DNA of 6,374 nucleotides from positions 1 to 6,374 of the forward strand of contig CAJQNE010000259.1 of the NCBI GenBank assembly GCA_905479545.1, in the 5' to 3' direction. Under the pieces are notes generated by a model that was not told the DNA's origin, did not search any database, and saw nothing but the letters and a program-made list of their open reading frames with translations. Below, in pieces: positions 1-5,937 of this stretch (position 1 is the first letter of the stretch; each line of letters begins with the position of its first letter). Position numbers and translations under genes: made by a program. The stretch is from an uncultured Gammaproteobacteria bacterium (GTDB lineage Bacteria; Pseudomonadota; Gammaproteobacteria; CAJQNE01).

Positions 1-1
1 A

Positions 2-232
2 AATATTGCGCCGCTCTTCGTAGTCACCCAACACCATTGTCAGGCCTTTCGCAATCAACAACACTGACACTGACAAAAACACACACAGCAGAACAAATTT
101 CACCCTGCGTTTCAGCATTGATTTACGCCGGTGTCGGCTGCGCCGGCGGCGCTTATTCGGCGCCTCTAGTACCGGGCGTGAATCATCAAGCGGCGCACTA
201 TCACCGCTGACATCATCGGAATTTTGACTCAT
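2..232 (-). CDS. Unrecognised membrane protein, N-terminal part only (runs off left edge)
   Basis: The reverse strand is open from the ATG at 232-230 to the window edge (77 codons visible). The start of the protein is acidic and polar (residues 1-25), followed by a very basic block (about 27-43, mostly Arg and Lys) and one hydrophobic segment at about 44-62. The visible protein ends with a polar stretch. The basic block just before the hydrophobic segment suggests an N-terminus in the cytoplasm and a bulk domain across the inner membrane (positive-inside rule, inference). The Shine-Dalgarno is poor: an A-rich AAAAGAC lies just before the ATG. The rest of the protein is outside the window, so no family can be named. 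It is transcribed divergently from the oxidoreductase gene at 647. The continuous reading frame and the typical signal-anchor layout make it likely to be a real gene. Confidence 0.6.
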   Translation of the reverse strand, partial: MSQNSDDVSGDSAPLDDSRPVLEAPNKRRRRSRHRRKSMLKRRVKFVLLCVFLSVSVLLIAKGLTMVLGDYEERRNI

Positions 233-646
233 TTTTGTCTTTTATGTTCGAAGGGTGGGAGCATCTGCAGACCTACAATTAACTCTAACTGCATGCCACG
301 ATCATATTTTGACCGCTAGGGTAGCAGCTAGCCACTCACCAATACACAGCATAGGATTATGTGCCGCTCAAGTACGCGGGAAACGGCGGCTTATTTTACG
401 TTATGACTAATCAAATGCGGCAGCCAAATCCCCAGCCAGTTCAGCGACCTATCGCAGCACCCGTCTACTGTTCTATTGTTACGAGGGCGGCGTTAGCAAA
501 ATTGAAAGAAATTGACGACCCAGCCAGTCTTTTCTGCGGCCTGGCTAACAAATAGACATGTTATCGGCAGTTCACTAAACAAAAAAATCAATAGCTCGGT
601 AGCTTGGTATTTAATTACTACACTGAGCTCTACAAACGGAATAACC
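233..646. other. Intergenic region between divergent genes, no confident gene
   Basis: This 414-base gap lies between the divergent membrane protein and the oxidoreductase gene, so both promoters should be in it. I found no convincing -35/-10 pair. On the minus strand a TATGAT hexamer (301-306) has no partner -35 at proper spacing. On the plus strand TTTAAT (610-615) lies 31 bases before the ATG, also without a good -35. A GTG-started frame of 64 codons (361-555) has an AGGA-like upstream sequence, but its product is low-complexity (Gln/Pro-rich at first) with no family signature, so I do not call it as a gene. Small imperfect inverted repeats are present (for example AGCCAG/CTGGCT within 520-546), but none is followed by a T run. 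Confidence 0.5.
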
Positions 647-2782
647 ATGGATAAGAAGAAAATCATCATCATCGCTGTGTTGGTTGCAGCCATTGCCGCG
701 TTTTTCGCGTTCGACCTGGGCCAATACCTAAGCTTTGAATCACTCAAAGAACGCCAAGCCGACCTTCAAAGTTATTACCAAAGCAACAAACTGCTAATGA
801 TTGTCGGGTTTTTCCTGCTTTATGTTGCCGTGGCAGGCGCCTCATTGCCCGGCGCCGCCATTCTAACGCTCGCTGCTGGCGCAATATTTGGTTTTGGCAC
901 GGGCCTGCTGCTGGTTTCGTTCGCCTCCAGTATTGGTGCGACGCTGGCATTCATTGCCGCTCGATACTTATTTAGCGACAGCATTCGCAGTAAGTTCGGA
1001 CAGCGGCTAAAAACCATTGACCGGGGCATAGAGAAAGACGGGCCATTTTATCTGTTCGCATTACGGTTAGTACCGGCCTTCCCGTTTTTTGTCGTTAACC
1101 TGATTATGGCGTTAACCAAACTACCCGCCCGAACTTTCTACTGGGTAAGCCAACTTGGCATGTTACCGGGCACTGCGGTTTACGTTAACGCCGGCACCCA
1201 GCTCGCCACAATAGACTCTGCCAGCGGCATCCTCAGTCCGGCCGTACTCGGTTCATTCGCACTACTTGGCATATTCCCGTTTATTGCGAAAAAAATCGTC
1301 GCAGTAATCAAAGCTCGGCAGGTTTATAAAGGCTGGGACAAGCCAAAGAAGTTTGACGACAATATTGTGGTGATCGGCGCGGGTTCTGGTGGTCTGGTGA
1401 CCTCACTGGTTGGTGCCACAGTTAATGCCAAAGTGACTCTCATTGAAAAGCACAAAATGGGTGGCGACTGCCTGAACACGGGTTGCGTGCCATCGAAGGC
1501 ACTGATTAAGTCAGCGAAAACCGTCCATACCGCCTCTCGCGCTACTGAGCTTGGGCTGAAGAAAATGGAAGTCGAGTTCGAATTTTCTGAGGTAATGGAT
1601 CGAATTCACCGGGTTATTAAAGAAGTTGAGCCACATGACTCAGTAGAGCGCTACGAAGGCTTTGGGGTGAACTGCGTCAGCGGTGACGCGACCATTACCT
1701 CGCCATGGACTGTGGAAGTCAATGGCAAAACTATTACCACTCAGAATATCGTTATCGCCACCGGTGCCCGGCCCTTTGTGCCACCGATCGCCGGACTGGA
1801 CCAAGTCGACTATTTGACCTCCGACACTCTCTGGGAACTACGCGAGCAACCGAAACGACTAGTAGTGCTTGGCGGCGGCCCGATTGGTTCAGAGATTACC
1901 CAGAGCTTTCAACGCCTAGGCACTCAAGTGGTACAAGTTGAGCGTGCATCACGAATTATGGGCCGAGAAGACCCCGAAATTTCTGAAATGGTGATGAAAA
2001 GGTTCCGCCAAGAAGGCGTTGACCTACGAGTTAACCACAGCGCAGAAGCCGTGAGAATGGATGGCGACCAAGCTGTTTTAGTTTGCGACCATAACGGCGA
2101 AAAGGTCGATATTCCCTTTGACCGGATTTTAGTGGCTGTTGGTCGTGAGGCTCGGGTTACCGGTTTCGGCATGGAAAAACTAAACATTCCGCTAACTGAA
2201 AAGCGCACCGTGGAAGTCAATGAATTCCTACAAACCAAATACCCGAACATCTATGCGGTCGGTGATGTTGCCGGCCCTTACCAATTCACTCATACCGCGG
2301 CGCATCAGGCCTGGTATGCCGGTGTAAATGCATTGTTTGGACACCTAAAGAAGTTCAAAGCAGATTACTCCGTTATTCCGTGGTGCACCTTCACTGACCC
2401 CGAAGTGGCCCGCGTAGGGCTGAACGAAACAGAGGCCAAAGAACAAGGTATCGAATACGAGGTAACCCGTTTTGATATTGCGGAGCTCGACCGGGCAATT
2501 GCGGACGAAGAAGCCCACGGCGTCGTTAAGATTCTGACTAAGCCAGGCAAGGACAAAATACTCGGGGTCACCTTCGTCGGCGACCACGCCGGCGACCTGA
2601 TTGCCGAGTTTGTTTTAGCCATGAAAACCGGCGCCGGTCTGAATAAAATTATTGGCACAATTCACACTTACCCAACGCTGGCCGAATCGAATAAGTACGC
2701 CGCGGGCGAATGGAAAAAAGCCCATAAACCGGAAAAAGTGCTGGAGTACCTGAAACGCTACTTCGCCTGGTCTCGCGGTTAA
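647..2782 (+). CDS. Bifunctional TVP38/TMEM64-family membrane domain fused to FAD/NAD-dependent disulfide oxidoreductase
   Basis: The 711-residue protein has two parts. Residues 1-225 are a VTT/TVP38 (SNARE-associated, DedA-like) membrane domain: a signal-anchor-like helix at 5-22, hydrophobic segments at about 48-66, 70-106, 133-157, 162-183 and 197-221, and the family's R-x-x-P-x-x-P pattern (R140, P143, P146). Residues 238-711 are a class I pyridine nucleotide-disulfide oxidoreductase: FAD-binding GAGSGG (244-249), redox-active CLNTGC (C275, C280), an ATG motif (371-373), NAD-binding GGGPIG (409-414) with acidic E432 ending the next strand (suggesting NADH preference), a second FAD motif YAVGDV (536-541), and a dimerisation domain from about 575. 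The motif near the C-terminus is HTYPTLAE (673-680), with Tyr675 where lipoamide dehydrogenases have the base His. There is no C-terminal Cys pair or N-terminal metal-binding domain, so it is not a standard MerA. The substrate is unknown; the enzyme domain is probably cytoplasmic and membrane-tethered. I chose the ATG at 647 because the 45-codon TTG extension back to 512 lacks family features and a signal-anchor begins right after this ATG; its Shine-Dalgarno (CGGA, 637-640) is weak. Confidence 0.93.
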   Translation: MDKKKIIIIAVLVAAIAAFFAFDLGQYLSFESLKERQADLQSYYQSNKLLMIVGFFLLYVAVAGASLPGAAILTLAAGAIFGFGTGLLLVSFASSIGATLAFIAARYLFSDSIRSKFGQRLKTIDRGIEKDGPFYLFALRLVPAFPFFVVNLIMALTKLPARTFYWVSQLGMLPGTAVYVNAGTQLATIDSASGILSPAVLGSFALLGIFPFIAKKIVAVIKARQVYKGWDKPKKFDDNIVVIGAGSGGLVTSLVGATVNAKVTLIEKHKMGGDCLNTGCVPSKALIKSAKTVHTASRATELGLKKMEVEFEFSEVMDRIHRVIKEVEPHDSVERYEGFGVNCVSGDATITSPWTVEVNGKTITTQNIVIATGARPFVPPIAGLDQVDYLTSDTLWELREQPKRLVVLGGGPIGSEITQSFQRLGTQVVQVERASRIMGREDPEISEMVMKRFRQEGVDLRVNHSAEAVRMDGDQAVLVCDHNGEKVDIPFDRILVAVGREARVTGFGMEKLNIPLTEKRTVEVNEFLQTKYPNIYAVGDVAGPYQFTHTAAHQAWYAGVNALFGHLKKFKADYSVIPWCTFTDPEVARVGLNETEAKEQGIEYEVTRFDIAELDRAIADEEAHGVVKILTKPGKDKILGVTFVGDHAGDLIAEFVLAMKTGAGLNKIIGTIHTYPTLAESNKYAAGEWKKAHKPEKVLEYLKRYFAWSRG

Positions 2783-2830
2783 CCATTAAGCCACCGCTGC
2801 ATTAGCCAACGGCATAAGCAGTAGAACCAA

Positions 2831-2859
2831 CCTCGCTGTAGCAGTAGGATGCAGCGAGG
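2831..2859 (+). terminator. GC-rich hairpin downstream of the oxidoreductase gene, possible weak terminator
   Basis: CCTCGCTG (2831-2838) and CAGCGAGG (2852-2859) form a perfect 8-bp stem, extendable inward by a T·G and an A-T pair, leaving a loop of about 9 bases. It lies 48 bases after the oxidoreductase stop and 46 bases before the next start. The sequence after it (CTTCTCT) is pyrimidine-rich but not a T run, so it is not a classical intrinsic terminator. It may be a weak terminator or an RNA-stabilising 3' structure. Confidence 0.4.
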
Positions 2860-2884
2860 CTTCTCTGGCAGACTTAGTTCAGGG

Positions 2885-2897
2885 CACAATTATTGTG
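2885..2897. promoter_or_regulatory. Perfect 13-base palindrome just upstream of the ketopantoate-reductase-like gene
   Basis: CACAAT-T-ATTGTG is a perfect 6+1+6 inverted repeat ending 8 bases before the ATG at 2906. Its right end touches the GGG (2897-2899) that is the only Shine-Dalgarno-like sequence for that gene. With a one-base centre it suits a dimeric DNA-binding protein better than an RNA hairpin. An operator role is inference; an AT-rich palindrome of this size can arise by chance. Confidence 0.25.
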
Positions 2898-2905
2898 GGC
2901 AAACA

Positions 2906-3895
2906 ATGAATCTAATTATTGGCGCAGGTGCGGTCGGTACCGTTTTGGCTGGCTATTTCGGCAAAGCCCGCCAACCCGTGCAGTTTCTGGTTCGACCCGA
3001 AGAACTACAGCAGTTCAATGGACTGGAACACCTACAGGTAACCCGTATTCACGGCGGCGCGCCCCTGCATATGCCCTGTCCGAAAGTTACTACTACATTG
3101 AGTTTGCAGGGCGTTAAGCGGGTATTCGTCTGTGTAAAGTACCCGGACTTAGCCGCACTGCTTGCCCAGTTCCCTGCGGAACTACCCAACGGTACGGAAC
3201 TGTTCCCCTGCATCAGTGGGCCCGCCATTGGCAGACAGTTTCGCGAGCGTTTTCCCGGTACCGCCGTTACACCAATGGTTATTCAGTTTAATGCTCTGCT
3301 CCGCGGTCCGATGGACGCACAAATCACCTTACAGCCACGCGTTGAATTGCTGGGTAGCGATAGCAGCACGCTGCAATGGTTTTCCGACTGCGGCTTCGAC
3401 GCTGATAGCACCGATGAAGCCAACCTCTGGGGGCGATTGGTCGCTAACCTAGGCCACCCAATATCTGCACTAACTGACGCCGGCTTCAAGCAGCGATTGT
3501 TAGACAAGGATTTACGCCACTGCCTGCTACTGAGCATGCGCGAAGCGATTGCTGTGCTGGAACGGGCGGGCATTGACTATCAGTTACCCTATTCCGGCAA
3601 CTGGCGGGTATTCGAGCAGCTATTAAAAAATTCAGGAACCGCGGCCTGGCTACTCGCCAAACGTAGCGGGCTTAGTGCCGACGGCAAACCATCGATGGTT
3701 GCCGATATCGATTTGGGCCGGCCAACCGAAATTGAACAAATCAACGGAGAAATTGTTCGAATCGCCGCTCAGGTACGAATGTCCGCACCGATAAATCAAC
3801 AGCTAGTCACCTTGATTCACGCAGCCGAACAAGACCCGGTAAAACTAACGCCGCCGCAACTGAGAGAACAGCTGGAGGCGGCGCTGGGTCGCTAA
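2906..3895 (+). CDS. Ketopantoate reductase (PanE/ApbA)-like NAD(P)-dependent reductase with divergent active site
   Basis: The 329-residue product has the two-domain layout and length of the 2-dehydropantoate 2-reductase family, which reduces ketopantoate to pantoate with NADPH in coenzyme A synthesis. The N-terminal Rossmann fold begins with GAGAVG (6-11) directly after the start; the VKYPD segment carries K78, matching the substrate-region Lys of E. coli PanE. In the C-terminal helical domain, GRLVANL (176-182) matches the PanE helix bearing the catalytic Lys, but the Lys position is R177; the Asn four residues on (N181) is kept. The PSM (262-264) and PTEIEQ (273-278) segments match the Ser and the Glu (E275) of the family. 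The QNG loop motif is replaced by CISGPAIG (102-109). The fold assignment is firm; the true substrate is uncertain. An upstream in-frame ATG at 2849 lies inside a hairpin and adds 19 residues before the Rossmann strand, so 2906 is preferred. It converges with the FKBP gene, 33 bases away. Confidence 0.85.
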   Translation: MNLIIGAGAVGTVLAGYFGKARQPVQFLVRPEELQQFNGLEHLQVTRIHGGAPLHMPCPKVTTTLSLQGVKRVFVCVKYPDLAALLAQFPAELPNGTELFPCISGPAIGRQFRERFPGTAVTPMVIQFNALLRGPMDAQITLQPRVELLGSDSSTLQWFSDCGFDADSTDEANLWGRLVANLGHPISALTDAGFKQRLLDKDLRHCLLLSMREAIAVLERAGIDYQLPYSGNWRVFEQLLKNSGTAAWLLAKRSGLSADGKPSMVADIDLGRPTEIEQINGEIVRIAAQVRMSAPINQQLVTLIHAAEQDPVKLTPPQLREQLEAALGR

Positions 3896-3928
3896 AAATA
3901 GCGGCTATAGACTGAAACTATTCGGCGA

Positions 3929-4477
3929 CTATTTCACTTCCAGTAAATCAATCTCAAACACCAAAGTAGCTCCGGGGGGAATACCGGCCCGCCTTTCACC
4001 CCGATCGGCGTAACCCAGCTCAGCAGGAATAAACAGCGTGCGTTTACCCCCCTGCCGCATGCCTAACAGCCCGTGATCCCAACCACGAATCACCCGGCCA
4101 GAGCCGAGCTTAAAAGAAAACGGCCCGCGAATTTTTGATCGGTCGAATAACCGGCCTTTATGATCCGAAGAATTTATGTCGTAAAGCCAACCGTGATAGT
4201 GCACTTTAACTATTTTTCCACGCTCGGCTAACGCGCCGGTGCCAATTTCATCATCGACAATCATCAACTCGGTGACCTTTTCACCTATATCAGGCAAGTT
4301 AGCCTGAATATCAGTCTTCATTTCAGGCTGCGCAATCATCGGCGCGTCAACTGCGACTTCTTTTTTCGCAGCTTCAGGTGCTTCACCAACGCCGCAGCCC
4401 GCCAACCCCAGCACGGCCGGAAAAGACAGCAATAACCCAAGCGATGCAGCATTCATGAACGCCGGTAATTTTTTCAT
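3929..4477 (-). CDS. FKBP-type peptidyl-prolyl cis-trans isomerase lipoprotein
   Basis: The 182-residue protein starts with a lipoprotein signal: basic KK, a hydrophobic core (about 8-24) and lipobox LAGC (25-28), so Cys28 would be lipidated. The next residue is Gly rather than Asp, which favours outer-membrane sorting (inference). A linker of about 40 residues leads to one FKBP domain (about 69-182), a fold that speeds proline cis-trans isomerisation in periplasmic protein folding. Pocket residues can be aligned with FKBP12: Y94 in VHYHG, F111-D112 in FDRS, F120 and F122 around PFSF, the VIRGWD segment with W133, Y156 in ELGYAD, and IPPGATLVFEIDLLEV near the end with F174. It lacks the long dimerising N-terminal domain of FkpA/Mip. 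I chose the ATG at 4477: it has GGAG nine bases upstream and gives a clean KK signal start. The ATG at 4492, five codons earlier, has AGGA only two bases away. It is a single-gene unit with its own promoter. Confidence 0.92.
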   Translation of the reverse strand: MKKLPAFMNAASLGLLLSFPAVLGLAGCGVGEAPEAAKKEVAVDAPMIAQPEMKTDIQANLPDIGEKVTELMIVDDEIGTGALAERGKIVKVHYHGWLYDINSSDHKGRLFDRSKIRGPFSFKLGSGRVIRGWDHGLLGMRQGGKRTLFIPAELGYADRGERRAGIPPGATLVFEIDLLEVK

Positions 4478-4556
4478 TGAAGCAAACTCCATTTTCCTAC
4501 TTAAACCAACGGATCAATAATTGGCCAAACGGCCTATTTTGATCGCGAAAACGGAG

Positions 4557-4581
4557 ACAGTATCATAAGTTAAAATACTGT
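4557..4581. repeat. Inverted repeat overlapping the FKBP promoter, candidate operator
   Basis: ACAGTAT (4557-4563) and ATACTGT (4575-4581) are perfect 7-base inverted arms separated by 11 bases, about 18 bp between arm centres, close to two helix turns. The repeat covers the -10 hexamer and most of the spacer of the minus-strand promoter. A repressor bound here would block RNA polymerase. The arms resemble LexA half-sites (CTGT/ACAG) but in the inverse order, so it is not a LexA box. No regulator is identified. Confidence 0.4.
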
Positions 4582-4589
4582 ACTGTTAA
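4562..4589 (-). promoter_or_regulatory. Sigma-70-like promoter for the FKBP lipoprotein gene
   Basis: Read on the minus strand, TTAACA (4589-4584, five of six matches to TTGACA) is followed after 16 bases by TATGAT (4567-4562, five of six matches to TATAAT). Transcription would begin near 4555, giving a leader of about 75-80 bases before the ATG at 4477. This is the best -35/-10 pair I found in the window and it points at the right gene. An inverted repeat overlaps it. Confidence 0.55.
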
Positions 4590-4707
4590 TGACAATTGAG
4601 TCGCTGGTCGCGGCGCCGAAGCGCAATCTAAAACCGGCGATGATTGACCGAACCGTAACTGTTGTAGCCATTAGTAATTAACCTCTGAATTTTTCTCCCT
4701 ACTATCC

Positions 4708-5259
4708 GTGACTAACCGTAACTCTGCCGTTCGAAACCTAAGCTTGGTAGCTACGTTGACAGCACTGTGGCTACTAATGTCAGGACATTACAACCCGTTA
4801 ACGCTCAGCTTGGGTGCCCTCTCTATAACAATTACGGCATGGGCCTCGATTAAAATTGGGGTAGTCGACAACGAAGGCCATCCGCTGGAACTGCTGGCCC
4901 GCTCACCCCGCTATGCGCTGTGGTTATTGATCGAAATAGTTCAGGCTAACATCGCCGTAGTGCGGCAAATTTTTGACCGCCAGCTGCCCGCACCGGGCAT
5001 TCAACATTTTGACACTACCGGGCTGGATGACCTCGGCCGGGTGATTTACGCCAACTCGGTAACACTCACTCCCGGCACGATCACGATCGACATCACCGGT
5101 GACTGCCTGGTAGTGCACGCTCTGAACAAGCAAAGCCTTGCGGACATGGAAGATGGCAACATGTATTTTCAGGTAGCGAAATTAATGGGTGGCAAACGTC
5201 AAGACAGTGACCACTCACCCACAGCCAGAGAGCTACCGGGGCGGCGTCATGACCAATAA
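4708..5259 (+). CDS. mrpE: Mrp-type Na+/H+ antiporter subunit E
   Basis: The 183-residue product matches MrpE/MnhE, a small membrane subunit of the multi-subunit Mrp cation/proton antiporter, which exports Na+ in exchange for H+ and helps in sodium and pH homeostasis. Two closely spaced hydrophobic segments lie at about 11-50, then a helix rich in aliphatic residues at about 69-89 (LWLLIEIVQANIAVV). The family signature in the cytoplasmic domain is clear: YANSVTLTPGTITIDI (114-129), followed by LVVHAL. The usual length is near 160 residues; here the last 20 or so residues are a polar tail, the end of which overlaps the next gene. The GTG at 4708 is the only sensible start, since an in-frame stop lies at 4675, but it has no Shine-Dalgarno; the sequence before it is pyrimidine-rich. 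It appears to be the first gene of the operon, and its stop overlaps the mrpF start by 11 bases, implying translational coupling. Confidence 0.92.
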   Translation: MTNRNSAVRNLSLVATLTALWLLMSGHYNPLTLSLGALSITITAWASIKIGVVDNEGHPLELLARSPRYALWLLIEIVQANIAVVRQIFDRQLPAPGIQHFDTTGLDDLGRVIYANSVTLTPGTITIDITGDCLVVHALNKQSLADMEDGNMYFQVAKLMGGKRQDSDHSPTARELPGRRHDQ

Positions 5260-5581
5260 CCTGTTTTTGCCAGCCTTAGTCGGTTTGGTTATCGCCGCGT
5301 TTGTGGCTTTAATCCTGGCGTTGAAACCATCATCGTTAATATACGATCGCCTTTTGGCATTAAATTTTGTCGGCACACTAACGGTGCTATTCATTGCAGT
5401 TATCGGCTTTTTCTTTGGCCGACCCGAATTTCTCGACATTGCGATTGTTTATGCTTTGATCAATTTCATTGGCACCATCGCAGTGCTTAAATACATGAAA
5501 ACCAACAATGAAGGCGCCGCCGACCTCGGAGCCGCCCCGCCTCGCCACCGTGGATCGTCAGACCGGGGGGGCAGCCAGTGA
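5249..5581 (+). CDS. mrpF: Mrp-type Na+/H+ antiporter subunit F
   Basis: The 110-residue product has three hydrophobic segments (about 7-26, 36-56, 62-82), as in MrpF/MnhF, a small integral membrane subunit of the Mrp antiporter. The family's conserved cluster is seen as YDRLLALN (32-39, with D33, R34, N39) after the first helix, and D63 begins the third segment (LDIAIVYALINF). The family is usually about 90 residues; here residues 84-110 form a polar, Gly/Arg-rich tail coded by GC-rich DNA. The ATG at 5249 is chosen over an upstream in-frame GTG at 5189, which would add 20 polar residues inside mrpE. GGGG at 5238-5241 is a plausible ribosome site. The stop overlaps the mrpG GTG by four bases (GTGA). 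Confidence 0.92.
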   Translation: MTNNLFLPALVGLVIAAFVALILALKPSSLIYDRLLALNFVGTLTVLFIAVIGFFFGRPEFLDIAIVYALINFIGTIAVLKYMKTNNEGAADLGAAPPRHRGSSDRGGSQ

Positions 5582-5937
5582 GCCTTATTGATATAGCCAG
5601 TGGCGTATTACTGGTTGCGGGTAGTGCACTGGTGGTAATTTCTGCCATTGGCGTACTGCGATTTAAAGACACTTTCATGAAACTACACGCATCGAGTGTC
5701 GCTGAAACCGGTGGCCTGCTGTTGCTCGTAGCCGGCATGCTACTGCAGTGTCCCAACTGGTTGGTTGCAGTGAAACTTATTATCGTCGCGCTGGTACTTA
5801 TGCTTACCAACCCTGTCTCAAGCCACGCGCTAGCGCGGGCTGCGCTCTACGACGGTTACCGCCCGAAACTTTGTGACAAAACAGTTGACGATGCCACTGC
5901 AACCGGCAACGTTGAGAAAAGCGGGAAAAGCCAATGA
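5578..5937 (+). CDS. mrpG: Mrp-type Na+/H+ antiporter subunit G
   Basis: The 119-residue product matches MrpG/MnhG, a three-helix membrane subunit of the Mrp antiporter. Hydrophobic segments lie at about 5-27, 45-57 and 61-77. The family hallmark GVLRFKDTFMKLHASS (25-40) is present in the usual place after the first helix; NPVSSHALARAAL (78-90) matches the conserved C-terminal motif. After residue 92 there is a polar tail of no known role. The start is GTG at 5578, overlapping the mrpF stop by four bases and preceded six bases upstream by a run of seven G (5565-5571) that may pair with the anti-Shine-Dalgarno. Its stop overlaps the following ATG (ATGA, 5934-5937). The short overlaps indicate one polycistronic message with coupled translation. 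Confidence 0.93.
   Translation: MSLIDIASGVLLVAGSALVVISAIGVLRFKDTFMKLHASSVAETGGLLLLVAGMLLQCPNWLVAVKLIIVALVLMLTNPVSSHALARAALYDGYRPKLCDKTVDDATATGNVEKSGKSQ

Larger units (their letters stand above)
4478..4707. other. Divergent intergenic region between the FKBP gene and the mrp operon
   Basis: This 230-base spacer separates the two divergent units. Its left half holds the FKBP leader, promoter and overlapping inverted repeat. A short GGCC-AAAC-GGCC inverted repeat (4523-4534) lies in the FKBP leader. For the mrp operon I found only TTGACC (4644-4649), a good -35-like hexamer with no convincing -10 at 16-18 bases, so the mrp promoter is not resolved. The approach to mrpE is pyrimidine-rich and without a Shine-Dalgarno. 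Confidence 0.5.

Noticed and set aside
512..646. TTG-started 45-codon extension of the oxidoreductase gene
   Set aside because: The added residues are polar and unlike the family, and the ATG at 647 opens directly on a basic-hydrophobic signal-anchor with a fitting, if weak, ribosome site.
1924..2250. Long antisense frames within the oxidoreductase gene (also 2345-2658, 493-747 and 820-1029, minus strand)
   Set aside because: They lie opposite a strongly conserved coding region and have no domain motifs or ribosome sites; they are shadows of the real frame.
647..2782. Classical mercuric reductase (MerA)
   Set aside because: The CxxxxC and Tyr are MerA-like, but there is no N-terminal heavy-metal domain, no C-terminal Cys pair and no other mer genes nearby.
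2849..2905. Earlier ATG for the PanE-like gene
   Set aside because: It lies inside the 2831-2859 hairpin and would add 19 residues before the Rossmann strand, which normally begins right after the initiator Met.
3896..3928. Shared bidirectional terminator between the PanE-like and FKBP genes
   Set aside because: The 33-base gap has only short, imperfect AT-rich complementarity (such as AAATAG/CTATTT), with no GC-rich stem or T run.
4557..4581. LexA (SOS) box
   Set aside because: The arms are in the order ACAG...CTGT, the reverse of the CTGT-N8-ACAG consensus, and the spacing differs.
5595..5616. Hairpin as a frameshift stimulator for the G7 tract
   Set aside because: It is more than 20 bases beyond the tract, farther than the usual 5-9, and contains wobble pairs; it is within ordinary mrpG coding sequence.
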